Below are positions 40,282 to 47,999 of a stretch of DNA of 64,000 bases, piece by piece (positions within the stretch are counted from its first letter, which is position 1; each line of letters begins with the position of its first letter). The notes beneath the pieces are model-generated. The model saw only the letters and a program-made list of their open reading frames with translations. It was not told the DNA's origin and ran no database searches. The stretch comes from a virus, in the IMG/VR virus record IMGVR_UViG_3300012964_000002, positions 1-64,000 of that record. One strand, 5' to 3'. The position numbers and the translations under genes are program-made.

Positions 40282-40700
40282 TCTTCTCGTTCGACGAGGG
40301 AATGTGGCTGCGCTGCGTGTCGCCGAAGACGCCGTGGCACCGCCACGACGAGGGGATGTGGCTGTCGGAAGCGCGCGCGGCCGAGCTGCTCGACCTCGGC
40401 GACTGCGGGTGCCGAGGTGAGTGGAGGTGCGGGCCGTGGCCGAGGCACGCGCGGATGGCGGAGACGAGTCCCTTCAACGGGCGAGAGCTGGCCTTCCCGA
40501 AGGGGGTTGGCGGACCTCCGGAGCTGCGGTTCGCCTGGCAGCGCCGCGACGCTCTCGGACGCTGGAAGCCGCCCGGAGACGACTCCTACTTTTGGCGTCC
40601 GGACGTCGAGCGGTTCGTCGCGTGGTACGTGGAGCACCTGGCGGAGCAGTCGGCGCGGTTGCTGTCGAACGGCGGATCGGAAGAGGAGCTGGCCGGGTGA
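40278..40700 (+). CDS. array paralogue 6, with a duplicated N-terminus
   Basis: 140 residues. A 19-base DNA segment is repeated 54 bases apart (40292-40310 and 40346-40364, one mismatch), giving DEGMWLRC and DEGMWLSEARAAELL. The second copy begins the family-like WLSEARAAELL segment. CGCRGEWRCG adds Cys pairs; PDVERFVAWYVEHLAEQSARL ends it. The family-like start could be the ATG at 40356. ATGA overlap upstream. Confidence 0.5.
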   Translation: MIFSFDEGMWLRCVSPKTPWHRHDEGMWLSEARAAELLDLGDCGCRGEWRCGPWPRHARMAETSPFNGRELAFPKGVGGPPELRFAWQRRDALGRWKPPGDDSYFWRPDVERFVAWYVEHLAEQSARLLSNGGSEEELAG

Positions 40701-40963
40701 GCGCGAGCCACGAGCACGCCGGGACGTTGATGCTTCGCGTCGTTCTCGCCACCGCCAGAGGTTCCACGGAGCGTTGGCCGTCCGACACCTTCGTGGAGGA
40801 GATGACGGTGTGTGCGGAGTGCGGCGCGCTGTTCGTGCCGCCGGACCAGATCGAGGAGGTCGCCGCGCGCGCGTCGGAGCGCATCCTGCGCGACCGTCAG
40901 CAGCAGGTTCCCCGGACGGAGCACGAATCGACCGCGTCCGTCGGCCCTTGGAAGCGGCGATGA
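40697..40963 (+). CDS. small zinc-bearing protein inside the array
   Basis: 88 residues. VVLATARGSTERWPSDTF, then CAECGALFVPPDQIEEVAAR and a helical, charged end. It lacks the array N-terminal signature but sits between two members with GTGA and ATGA overlaps, so it belongs to the same transcript. Confidence 0.5.
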   Translation: MSASHEHAGTLMLRVVLATARGSTERWPSDTFVEEMTVCAECGALFVPPDQIEEVAARASERILRDRQQQVPRTEHESTASVGPWKRR

Positions 40964-41280
40964 CCGGCTGGCTGACCGTCAGGAAGGCGGCGGAGCGCGC
41001 GGGGCTTTCCCCAGAGGCGATGGCCGGCCTGCTGCTGGGGTACGCACCACTGCTTGAGCTCAGGGGGCCGGAGGGGAAGCCGCTGTTCTCCGACGTCGAC
41101 CGCTTCCTCGTGCGCGAGCGGGACGTGGATCGCGTGCTCGCCGACGGCGCCGCGCGAATGATGTCGTCGTGCAGGGTGTGCAGCGACACGGGGTCCGTCA
41201 CGGTGGAGGACATGAACGGGCCGCCCTACTCGGTGCTGTGCCCGAGCTGCCGTCCTGACAGGGGGTCGGCGTGGCGGTGA
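40960..41280 (+). CDS. array paralogue 7 with C-terminal zinc ribbon
   Basis: 106 residues. GWLTVRKAAERAGLSPEAMA, ERDVDRVLADGAARMMSSC and CRVCSDTGSV ... CPSC. The N-terminal helix-turn-helix resemblance is strong here (AAERAGLSPEAM). Followed by an overlapping gene. Confidence 0.6.
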   Translation: MTGWLTVRKAAERAGLSPEAMAGLLLGYAPLLELRGPEGKPLFSDVDRFLVRERDVDRVLADGAARMMSSCRVCSDTGSVTVEDMNGPPYSVLCPSCRPDRGSAWR

Positions 41281-41771
41281 ACGTCGATCTCGAGCTCTGG
41301 GTGCCACTCGACGAGGCGAGCGAGCTTCTCGCCTTGGACCTGGCGCGGGAGCTGGGGGACTCGCTGAACGGTTGGGTGTGGTTCGCGCGGCACTTCGTTC
41401 TCGGGACGACGCCGCCGGACATGCGGAGGCCGGACGGGATGACGCTTCTGCTGGCCAACGTGCCTGGCGTGTCCGCCTGGCCGGTTCGCGTCAGAAAGGG
41501 GAACGTGCGACCCACGCCTTCGTGGGGCGGCGACGTGCTGGTCTGCATGGTCAGCCACGTGTGGAGAGGCGACGTCGACGTGTTCCTCGCGGAGCGCGCC
41601 GCCGCGCTGCTCGGGACGGGGGGCGTCGCGGTGAGGAGGGGGCGAACGCACTACTTCTGCCCGGTGTGCCAGACGAACGTGATGCCGGTCCTGATTGGAA
41701 TAACCAGGGTGAACCTGCCGCCCGCGTGCTTTCGGTGCGGCGCGCGGTTCATCGGGGCGGAGCGCGGGTGA
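41277..41771 (+). CDS. array paralogue 8 with C-terminal zinc ribbon
   Basis: 164 residues. LWVPLDEASELLALDLAREL, a long middle, VSHVWRGDVDVFLAERAAALL near 97-117, then CPVC and CFRCGARF. GTG at 41277 (GTGA overlap) is used; an in-frame GTG lies six bases earlier. The part after AERAAALL resembles the zinc proteins at 46297 and 46563. Confidence 0.55.
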   Translation: MNVDLELWVPLDEASELLALDLARELGDSLNGWVWFARHFVLGTTPPDMRRPDGMTLLLANVPGVSAWPVRVRKGNVRPTPSWGGDVLVCMVSHVWRGDVDVFLAERAAALLGTGGVAVRRGRTHYFCPVCQTNVMPVLIGITRVNLPPACFRCGARFIGAERG

Positions 41772-42115
41772 GCTGGGTGCCGATCGAGGAGGCGGCCGCC
41801 GCGCGCGGCCTGTCCGGCGGAGACCTCGCCGACGTGCTTCAGCATCGGGTGGTGGTCAGGAACAGAAGGAACGCCAGGCTTCGCGGCGAGACGTGGGCGC
41901 GCGGGATCGTCGCGGTGAAGGAGGGCAGGCTTGGCGTGCCGTGGTGGGCCGTCAAGACCGGCGACGACGTGGCCTTCGTGTCGCACGTCTGGGGCCCGGA
42001 CGTGGACGGCGCCCTCGCCGCCGCGGCGGCCGAGCACCTCGAGGTGGACGCGCATCGCGCGCGCCTGGCCAAGGAGCTGAAGATGCTCCGCGAGAGCAAG
42101 ACGAGGCGGCGGTGA
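41768..42115 (+). CDS. array paralogue 9
   Basis: 115 residues. SWVPIEEAAAARGLSGGDLA, FVSHVWGPDVDGALAAAAAE and a basic, helical end (KELKMLRESKTRRR). No zinc ribbon. GTGA overlaps at both ends. Confidence 0.55.
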   Translation: MSWVPIEEAAAARGLSGGDLADVLQHRVVVRNRRNARLRGETWARGIVAVKEGRLGVPWWAVKTGDDVAFVSHVWGPDVDGALAAAAAEHLEVDAHRARLAKELKMLRESKTRRR

Positions 42116-42492
42116 GCTGGATCTCCTGGGACGAGGCGGCCGCGCGCGCCGGCGTGCCCGTCCTCGAGTTCGCGCGCTCCGTCGCGCGCACTTCCTGGAC
42201 GGTCTCGTGGTCGATCTTTTCTCCGCAGGACCGGGCGTTCAAGCAGGCGACGTCGTACAGCTGCTGGACGCAGGACACGGTGCGCGCCGTCGTCGTGCGG
42301 GTGGTGTCGTTCGACGGCGACACCTCGCTCGAGGCCGTCGCCAGAAGGGAGCGCGACTCCGGGGTGTGGCGCGGGGCGGACGGGTGGGCCGGGTCCCTGC
42401 TCGACTCGACGCACCTGTGGGACGAGGACGTGAACAGGCTGGCGGCCATGCTCGCCGCCGAGCTCGTCGAGGACGGGGCGAGGGCGCGATGA
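42112..42492 (+). CDS. array paralogue 10
   Basis: 126 residues. SWISWDEAAARAGVPVLEFA, a Ser/Trp/Asp-rich middle, STHLWDEDVNRLAAMLAAEL. No zinc ribbon. Overlaps the next member by four bases. Confidence 0.55.
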   Translation: MSWISWDEAAARAGVPVLEFARSVARTSWTVSWSIFSPQDRAFKQATSYSCWTQDTVRAVVVRVVSFDGDTSLEAVARRERDSGVWRGADGWAGSLLDSTHLWDEDVNRLAAMLAAELVEDGARAR

Positions 42493-42948
42493 GCTGGGTG
42501 ACCTTGGAAGAGGCGGCGGAGCGCCTCGGGCTGTCGAAGGAGGACTTCGCGCTGGAGCTGGCCGAGTCCGGCGCCGCCGAGCGCTGGTGGGCCAAGAGCG
42601 ATCCGAAGAATCCGAATCTGTTCCGCGGGGCGCTGCGCGTGACGACCCGGCAGGGGCCGACCGTTTCCCTGAGGAAGGGGATGCACAGGGGCACGCGCCT
42701 CGGGGCGATCGCCGCCTCGCACGTCTGGGAGCCGGACCTCGAGCCCTGGGCCGCCTGGTGGGCCGCCGAGCAGCTCCGGGACCGCTCGCTCGACTACGTG
42801 GCCGACTTCGCCGACGGCGACCGGCTCGACAGGGTGGCGCGCGACTGGGGGGTTCCTGCGCCACCCCGGGGAGGACGACGTCGCCTTCCGCGGCCGCCTC
42901 GCCGCCGCCTCGGCCCTCTTCGCCGGAAAGGGGCCCGACGTCCCCTAG
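42489..42948 (+). CDS. array paralogue 11 with frameshift and extra C-terminal domain
   Basis: Starts SWVTLEEAAERLGLSKEDFA and ends the shared part with SHVWEPDLEPWAAWWAA. Then comes SLDYVADFADGDRLDRVARD. At a run of six G (42847-42852) the original frame turns into Arg/Pro-rich sequence with no stop until 43349. Shifting by +1 gives WGFLRHPGEDDVAFRGRL and a TAG at 42946-42948 with normal GC-ending codons. The second frame is therefore the likely one. It is either a sequencing error, a real mutation or programmed slippage. The tail (LDRVARDWG, RHPGEDDVAFRGRL) recalls the LD-x-x-R-xPGE-x-D-x-xYRxRL motif of phage baseplate J-like proteins. Confidence 0.55.
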
Positions 42949-42966
42949 CCCGGGCCGGCCGCCCCC

Positions 42967-43046
42967 GGAGGTTCCCGGCACCTCCCCGGCGCCCCGGGGA
43001 GCCTCGCGCCGCCCCGCCCCCCTCCTCCCGCCCCTCCCCGGGGAGG
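42967..43046. terminator. GC-rich hairpin cluster before the packaging genes
   Basis: Three inverted repeats in 80 bases: GGAGGT/ACCTCC (42967-42972 and 42980-42985), CTCCCCGG/CCGGGGAG (42982-42989 and 42994-43001) and the palindrome CCTCCCCGGGGAGG (43033-43046). A transcriptional stop or a processing site between the middle and late regions is plausible. No T-run is present. The gap 42949-43117 contains nothing else recognisable apart from TTGACC at about 43079, which lacks a partner -10. Confidence 0.4.
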
Positions 43047-43117
43047 AAAGGCGCCCGCGCGGCCCGCCGGAACCTCCCCCTTGACCGCCGCCGCCCCTCG
43101 GAGGGAGAGTTTCCCGC

Positions 43118-43906
43118 ATGGGCTCAGGCCGCGTCCCCTACACCCGCGAGCTGTACGACATCCTCGTCGCCGCCTTCCGGGAGGCCCCCGGCAACTACGC
43201 GCACGCCCTCCGCAGGTCCGGCATGTCCGACAGGAAGGCCATGCGCCGCGTCTGGGAGAAGGGCTGGAAGAATCTCCCGTGGGCGCGCCCGATTCGGCTC
43301 GTGCTGGAGGAGGAGCAGAGGGACGCCCTGCTCGAGGTGGCGCGCCTGAAGGAGCGGGAGCGCGAGGAGCAGGAGAGGCGGCGCGAGGAGGTCAGGGCGG
43401 AGGCCATCAAGTCGCGCGTGGAGGAGGGGCAGGCGGCCGACCTCGCGCGGCGGAACAGCATCGCGGCCATGGCGTCGATGCGCCCGCTGCTCGTCGGCAT
43501 CCACAAGCTCGCGCCTCGGCTCGAGGCGGTGCTCTCGGACCCGCAGCTAAAGGTGGACCCGGAGAAGGCGGCGAAGCTCATCCTCGACATCTCGCGGGCG
43601 TCGAAGTTCGCGGGGGAGACGGCCCACCGCGCCATCGTGATGAGCCGCCTCATCCTCGGGAAGCCTACCGACATCCTCGGCATCGGCGGCGCGGCCGACG
43701 ACGTGGACGACATGTCCATGGAGCAGTGCCTGGAGGAGCTCAAGGTCATCGAGCAGGAGGCGCGCGAGGCGCTCACGACCGCGGCCGCCCCGCGCGAGCT
43801 CACCGTCATCCAGGGCGGGAAGCAGGCGGCGGACGGCACCCCGCCGCCCGACGACGACGGCAAGGGCCGCGGCGGTTCCGGGTCTCCGCCTCCGCCCGCA
43901 CCGTGA
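43118..43906 (+). CDS. terS: putative terminase small subunit
   Basis: 262 residues. N-terminal helix-turn-helix-like segment (LYDILVAAFREAPGNYAHAL, GMSDRKAMRRVWEKG), then a long coiled coil rich in Glu and Arg (about 60-110), further helices and a Pro/Asp-rich tail. The order HTH, coiled coil, oligomerisation helix is that of small terminases, and the large subunit follows 630 bases downstream. It would recognise phage DNA and start packaging. GGAGGGAG precedes the ATG. Assigned by position and layout, not by sequence family. Confidence 0.6.
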   Translation: MGSGRVPYTRELYDILVAAFREAPGNYAHALRRSGMSDRKAMRRVWEKGWKNLPWARPIRLVLEEEQRDALLEVARLKEREREEQERRREEVRAEAIKSRVEEGQAADLARRNSIAAMASMRPLLVGIHKLAPRLEAVLSDPQLKVDPEKAAKLILDISRASKFAGETAHRAIVMSRLILGKPTDILGIGGAADDVDDMSMEQCLEELKVIEQEAREALTTAAAPRELTVIQGGKQAADGTPPPDDDGKGRGGSGSPPPPAP

Positions 43907-43917
43907 AGGGAGAGGTC

Positions 43918-44184
43918 ATGACGCGGCTCAAGGCGTGGTTCAAGCGGCTTCGCGCGGCGCTCGCTCGATGGCAGGAGCGCCGCGAGCGCGCTCGCGCGGT
44001 GGAGCGGTGGGACGGGGAGCGGTGCTGGATGTGCCGCGCCAGGAAGGACGCGCACGTCGGGCGCATGGGTGAGACCTGCCCCGACGGCAGCGGGGGGTTC
44101 GTCGGGCAGCACATCAGGCGGCGGCCGGGCGCGGAGATCGAGCGGGCACTCGCTGCCCATCCCGTGCGGGGCGCGTGCCTGTGA
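43918..44184 (+). CDS. small basic protein with Cys pair
   Basis: 88 residues. A very basic amphipathic helix (LKAWFKRLRAALARWQERRE), then CWMCRARKDAHVG, a possible zinc site, and RRPGAEIERALA. ATG at 43918 preceded by GGGAGAGG is preferred; GTG at 43903 (GTGA overlap) is the alternative. No family recognised. Confidence 0.5.
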   Translation: MTRLKAWFKRLRAALARWQERRERARAVERWDGERCWMCRARKDAHVGRMGETCPDGSGGFVGQHIRRRPGAEIERALAAHPVRGACL

Positions 44185-44543
44185 GCCCCTGCGTGAGGGC
44201 GATCACCGTCAGGTTCGAGGTCGTGCAACAGAACGGTCTCGAGATCGAGTTCGACGAGACCTTCGCGACGGACTCGGTGGAGAGGGCGCTCGAGCTAGCG
44301 GAAGAGTACCGCCACGTTCCGCCGCTTCCGCTGGCCATGGCCGCCCGGGTCGTGGCTGACGACCTGTACGAGAACGGGAGGACGTACCCCAGGAAGAACT
44401 GGTGCGTCACGCACCAGCGACCGATGCCAGCTCACGACGTGACGTCGGCGTGCCGCACCCAGAAGCTGACCGAGGCGATGTTCGCCTCCGCCTCGGCGTC
44501 CATGCTGGAGGAGGACGCGCGTCGCCGCGCGCGCCGCTCGTGA
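44181..44543 (+). CDS. small hypothetical protein
   Basis: 120 residues. VRFEVVQQNGLEIEFDETFA, then a helix (ERALELAEEYRHVPP) and WCVTHQRPMPAHDV. GTG overlaps the upstream stop. Its end is fused to the start of terL. No family recognised. Confidence 0.5.
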   Translation: MSPCVRAITVRFEVVQQNGLEIEFDETFATDSVERALELAEEYRHVPPLPLAMAARVVADDLYENGRTYPRKNWCVTHQRPMPAHDVTSACRTQKLTEAMFASASASMLEEDARRRARRS

Positions 44544-46039
44544 ACCCCTCTGGCTTCGCCGCCACGGCCGTTCGCCGGAAGCTGCGCCACGCGCGGCAGC
44601 TGCGCGCCCGCGTCGCGCGGGACGACGTCAACGCCTTCATGCAGTTCGTGATGCGGGACGAGAAGACGAACGTCCCGATCCGCCAGGCACCCGTTCACAA
44701 GGCGTGGCAGTGGGAGGTGTCGCACCACAACCGGGTGCTGATCTGGTCCCACCCCGAGAGCGGGAAGACGCAGCAGCTGTCGATCGGCCGCGTGCTCTGG
44801 GAGCTGGGGAGGAACACCGCGCTGCGCGTCGCCGTCATCTCCAGGACGGACAACCTCGCCACGAAGATCGTGACGACCGTCGGGAACCTCGTCCTCAAGA
44901 GCGAGGAGCTCAGGGCCGTCTTCCCCCACCTCCGCAAGAGCACGACCGCGCGCGACTCGTGGACCACGCACGCCATCACCGTCGAGCGCAACAACCCCGG
45001 CATGAAGGAGCCCAGCGTCCAGGCGTTCGGCGCGAGCTCGCGGTCCCTCATCGGCAACCGCCTCGACCTCCTCGTCATCGACGACATCCTCGACGACCAG
45101 AACACCAACTCCGCAAAGCAGATGGAGGACATGTGGGTCTGGTACAACTCCCTGGTCGAGGGGCGTCTCGACACGAACGGGCGCGTCATCGTCGTGGGGA
45201 ACGCCTGGCACCCGCAGGACTTCCTCCACCGCCTCGCGCGCCAGCCGGGGTGGAAGGCGCTCCGCTACCCGGTGGTGGACGACGAGACGGGAGAGCCGCG
45301 CTGGCCGGAGCGCTGGCCCACGAAGCGCATCCTCGAGACGAAGACCAAGCTCGACTCCGCGCGCGCCGGCGAGTTCGCCCGCACGATGCTCTGCCTCGCG
45401 CGCGACGACGCGCAGAGCCGCTTCCACCAAAAGAGCATCGACGCCTGCAAGGCGCTCGGCGCCGGCATGCGTCTCTGGGGTGGCCTGCGAGAGGTTCCGG
45501 CGGGTCACCGCGTCTACACCGGGGTCGACCTGGCCGTGAAGCGCGACGCCAGCGCGGACTTCACCTGCCTGTTCACCATCATCGTGCACCCGGACGGCTC
45601 GCGACAGGTGCTCAACATCCAGACCGGGCGCTGGCGCAAGAGCGAGATCGTCAACCGCATCATCCACGTCCACGCCCGCTTCAACGGCATCGTCATGGTC
45701 GAGGACAACGCCGCCCAAGACTACATCTTGCAGGACGTCGTCGACCGCTCCTCCGTGCCGGTCAAGCCGTTCACGACGGGGCGCAACAAGATGAACATCG
45801 AGTACGGCGTCGAGTCCCTCTCCGCCGAGATGGACAACGGAAAGTGGATAATCCCGTCCGAGGGGGGCAAGTCTCATCCCGAGGTGGAAGCGTGGATCCT
45901 CGAGATGCTCTACTACGACCCGCGGAAGCACACGGGGGACCGCCTGATGGCCTCGTGGATCGCGCGGGAGGCGGCGCGGACCGGGGGCGGAGAGGGCGTG
46001 CGCGCGTGGGCCGGGTCTCTGGACACGATGGCTCGCTGA
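44540..46039 (+). CDS. terL: terminase large subunit
   Basis: 499 residues. Walker A HPESGKTQ (71-78), Walker B LLVIDDILDD (177-186) and a VVGNAWHPQDF coupling-like region near 216 make the ATPase. The RNase-H-like nuclease has YTGVDLAVKRDASAD near 327 and VEDNAAQDYI near 391. It pumps DNA into the procapsid and cuts it. The start is a GTG. Its last 34 bases also encode the start of the next gene. Confidence 0.9.
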   Translation: MNPSGFAATAVRRKLRHARQLRARVARDDVNAFMQFVMRDEKTNVPIRQAPVHKAWQWEVSHHNRVLIWSHPESGKTQQLSIGRVLWELGRNTALRVAVISRTDNLATKIVTTVGNLVLKSEELRAVFPHLRKSTTARDSWTTHAITVERNNPGMKEPSVQAFGASSRSLIGNRLDLLVIDDILDDQNTNSAKQMEDMWVWYNSLVEGRLDTNGRVIVVGNAWHPQDFLHRLARQPGWKALRYPVVDDETGEPRWPERWPTKRILETKTKLDSARAGEFARTMLCLARDDAQSRFHQKSIDACKALGAGMRLWGGLREVPAGHRVYTGVDLAVKRDASADFTCLFTIIVHPDGSRQVLNIQTGRWRKSEIVNRIIHVHARFNGIVMVEDNAAQDYILQDVVDRSSVPVKPFTTGRNKMNIEYGVESLSAEMDNGKWIIPSEGGKSHPEVEAWILEMLYYDPRKHTGDRLMASWIAREAARTGGGEGVRAWAGSLDTMAR

Positions 46040-46278
46040 CGTCGGAGGAGCTCGACGCGCGGCTGGCCGTCTTCGAGCTGCGCGAGGAAGCCGTCCTCCA
46101 TCACGCCTCTCGAGCAGGGTGGAGGTGCGAGTGGTGCGGCGTCGGGTTCGACCACCTGATCCGCGTCGGCAGCTCGCGCTTCGTGGACGAGGCGCGGACG
46201 GCGCGGGAGGTCGCAAAGGAGAATCACGGCAGCGTTCCCTGCTGGGAGCTCGTCGGAAGGGACGGCCCCCGTGGCTGA
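46006..46278 (+). CDS. zinc-ribbon trio member 1
   Basis: 90 residues from a GTG at 46006 that lies inside the end of terL and has GGAGAGGG upstream; no other start codon is suitable (a CTG at 46036 is the only one after terL). CEWCGVGFDHL and a closing SVPCWELVGRD. Related to the two genes that follow through the CxWC and CWE motifs. Confidence 0.5.
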   Translation: MGRVSGHDGSLTSEELDARLAVFELREEAVLHHASRAGWRCEWCGVGFDHLIRVGSSRFVDEARTAREVAKENHGSVPCWELVGRDGPRG

Positions 46279-46296
46279 CGCGCCCGAGGAGGCGGC

Positions 46297-46563
46297 TTGA
46301 GGATCGTCACGCGGAAGGAGGAGCGGGACCGCGCGTTTCGCGCCGCCGCGCTTCTCTCGCGCGTCGTCGTGGTGCACCAGCAGCCGGACCCGCCCACGCT
46401 CGAGGGGTGGTTCCGCTGTGGCTGGTGCGAGCGCATCGTGCCGATGAAGGAGATGCGGTCGCACGGCGGAACCGCGGTGTGGTCCGATCAGCCGAAGGAG
46501 AGGGTCGACGACCTCGGGCCCGGCGTCGTCGGCTGCTGGGAGATGTACCCGTCGGAGGCGTGA
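46297..46563 (+). CDS. zinc-ribbon trio member 2
   Basis: 88 residues. RAAALLSRVVVVHQQPD, WFRCGWCERIVPMKEMRSHG and GVVGCWEMYP. TTG start after GAGGAGG. Shares with member 3 the stretch MRSHGG and a closing G-C-W-E. The RAAALL helix resembles the end of the array paralogues. Confidence 0.55.
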   Translation: MRIVTRKEERDRAFRAAALLSRVVVVHQQPDPPTLEGWFRCGWCERIVPMKEMRSHGGTAVWSDQPKERVDDLGPGVVGCWEMYPSEA

Positions 46564-46847
46564 TGGGGTGTCACGTCGAGGTCGAGGAGCTGCGTCTGGC
46601 GCGGGAGGCCGCGGCGCTTCTGGTCGACAGGGATGTCGTTCACCAGCGGCCGCCCGGCGCGGCCGAGCTGCTGGCCGACTCACCCGACTCCTACTTCCAG
46701 TGTGACTGGTGCGGCCGCCTGGTCTTCATGCGCGAGATGCGGAGTCACGGCGGCAAAGGCGTGTGGTCGGAGATCACGCGCGAACGCCGGGAGACGGTGC
46801 TCGTCAATATGCGCGAGATCGGCTGCTGGGAGCTCGCGCCGCCGTGA
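46563..46847 (+). CDS. zinc-ribbon trio member 3
   Basis: 94 residues. EVEELRLAREAAALLVDRDV, VHQRPPG, QCDWCGRLVFMREMRSHGG and IGCWELAPP. ATG overlaps the previous stop. Closest relative of member 2. Confidence 0.55.
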   Translation: MGCHVEVEELRLAREAAALLVDRDVVHQRPPGAAELLADSPDSYFQCDWCGRLVFMREMRSHGGKGVWSEITRERRETVLVNMREIGCWELAPP

Positions 46848-47167
46848 GGATCACTCGCGACCATCCCGACTTCGAGCACATCTCCGTGCTCCTGCGCGGA
46901 GAGGAGCTGGGCTTCGAGGATGTCGCGGCCCTGCTCGAGGCGGACACCGGCGGCGGGTACGTGGTCGTCGAGGTGGAGCTCAAGCCACGCAACCCGCTCC
47001 TCGGTCCCATGCCGCGGATGCGCGGCGGCGACAGGCGCGTGCTGCGCGGCGAGGTTCGTCTCATCGACCGGCGCACGGGCGGTCCGTACGACCCGCTGCT
47101 CCAGGCCGCGGAGGAGGCGGCGAAGGAGGAGGCCCTGTCGTTCAACGGGAACAGGGGCTGGAAGTGA
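46844..47167 (+). CDS. hypothetical protein
   Basis: 107 residues. FEHISVLLRGEELGFEDVAA, a strand GYVVVEVELKPR and a basic middle, then a helix ending NGNRGWK. GTGA overlap. No family recognised. Confidence 0.45.
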   Translation: MRITRDHPDFEHISVLLRGEELGFEDVAALLEADTGGGYVVVEVELKPRNPLLGPMPRMRGGDRRVLRGEVRLIDRRTGGPYDPLLQAAEEAAKEEALSFNGNRGWK

Positions 47168-47460
47168 TCGCGCTCGCCGTCATCGTGGTCTGCGTCGCCG
47201 CCGCCGCCGCGACGCGCTGGGCGTACCGCCTGGGCAAGCGGATCGGGGAGTGGGACAGCGACGCCGCGGCGTCCGGCCACATCCTGTCGGAGCGCGCCGC
47301 GATGCTGGCCGAGCTCGAGACGGTCGTCGGGATCGCCGAGTGGCTGTCCGGCTCCGAAGACTTCGGTCCGGGGGGCAAGGCGGAGGAGGGTTGGGAGACG
47401 GCGCGACAGAAGCTGGACGAGACGCGCGCGCTGATCGTGTTCTGGAGGCATCATGGCTGA
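47164..47460 (+). CDS. small membrane protein
   Basis: 98 residues. A hydrophobic N-terminal helix (VIALAVIVVCVAAAAATRWA) then a soluble helical domain (LAELETVVGIAEWLSGSE). A single-pass protein with the bulk in the cytoplasm or periplasm; role unknown. GTGA overlap upstream. Confidence 0.5.
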   Translation: MIALAVIVVCVAAAAATRWAYRLGKRIGEWDSDAAASGHILSERAAMLAELETVVGIAEWLSGSEDFGPGGKAEEGWETARQKLDETRALIVFWRHHG

Positions 47461-47647
47461 CGAGGTGTGCATGGCCTGGGTAACCCCGATCCAAGAGCGC
47501 CGAGCCCGCGCCTGCGGGCGGCCGGCGACGCACATCGTGGGGTTCCAGCGGGTGCCGCGCTGCTCGAGGCACGCCATGATCGCTCGGAAGCGCGGCGAGC
47601 TCGTCGCGAAGATCCGGGACGGAAGGAAGGAGTCCGTCGGTGTCTGA
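47453..47647 (+). CDS. small basic Cys-containing protein
   Basis: 64 residues. MAWVTPIQERRARACGRPAT, CSRH and a basic end. Overlaps both neighbours by eight bases. No family recognised. Confidence 0.4.
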   Translation: MADEVCMAWVTPIQERRARACGRPATHIVGFQRVPRCSRHAMIARKRGELVAKIRDGRKESVGV

Positions 47648-47999
47648 CTGGCGCGTCGTCTTCGACGGGGTTCACCCCGTTCTGTTCGTCGTCGTCGCGA
47701 GCTGGCTGCTGGGCGTGGCGTGCCGGCACGGCGAGAAGAGGGGCGCCTTCGAGGAGCGGCAGCGGATCTGCTCGGAGGGCGCGGAGGCGGCGGCCGTCGC
47801 GTACATGCTCGACGAGCGGCACGCCATCCTGAGGGTCGCGGAGGAGATGTCGTCGCTCGCGCAGTCCCAGCTTGTGATGCTACCGTCTGTCCTGTCTAGC
47901 ACCATCGCCATCGCCGACCTGCCCAGCATCATCGCCGACCAGCAGGAGCGCGTCTTCGACGCGCAGCTCAAGATTCGCGCGTGGAGGTCCCGTGGCTGA
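47640..47999 (+). CDS. membrane-anchored hypothetical protein
   Basis: 119 residues. A hydrophobic helix near 14-27 (PVLFVVVASWLLGV), then helical soluble part (AVAYMLDERHAILRVAEEM, QLVMLPSVLSSTIAIADLP). GTG start. A second exported or membrane protein in this cargo block. Confidence 0.45.
   Translation: MSDWRVVFDGVHPVLFVVVASWLLGVACRHGEKRGAFEERQRICSEGAEAAAVAYMLDERHAILRVAEEMSSLAQSQLVMLPSVLSSTIAIADLPSIIADQQERVFDAQLKIRAWRSRG

Noticed and set aside
43079-43110. TTGACC before terS as a promoter
   Set aside because: A -35-like box is present, but no TAxxxT element occurs at the right distance.
42853-43349. Original-frame extension of the gene at 42489 to 43349
   Set aside because: After the G run it is Arg/Pro-rich with codon use unlike genes, and it overlaps the whole start of the putative terS.
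44432-46216. A 594-codon minus-strand frame opposite terL
   Set aside because: Shadow of the terminase gene; no motif.
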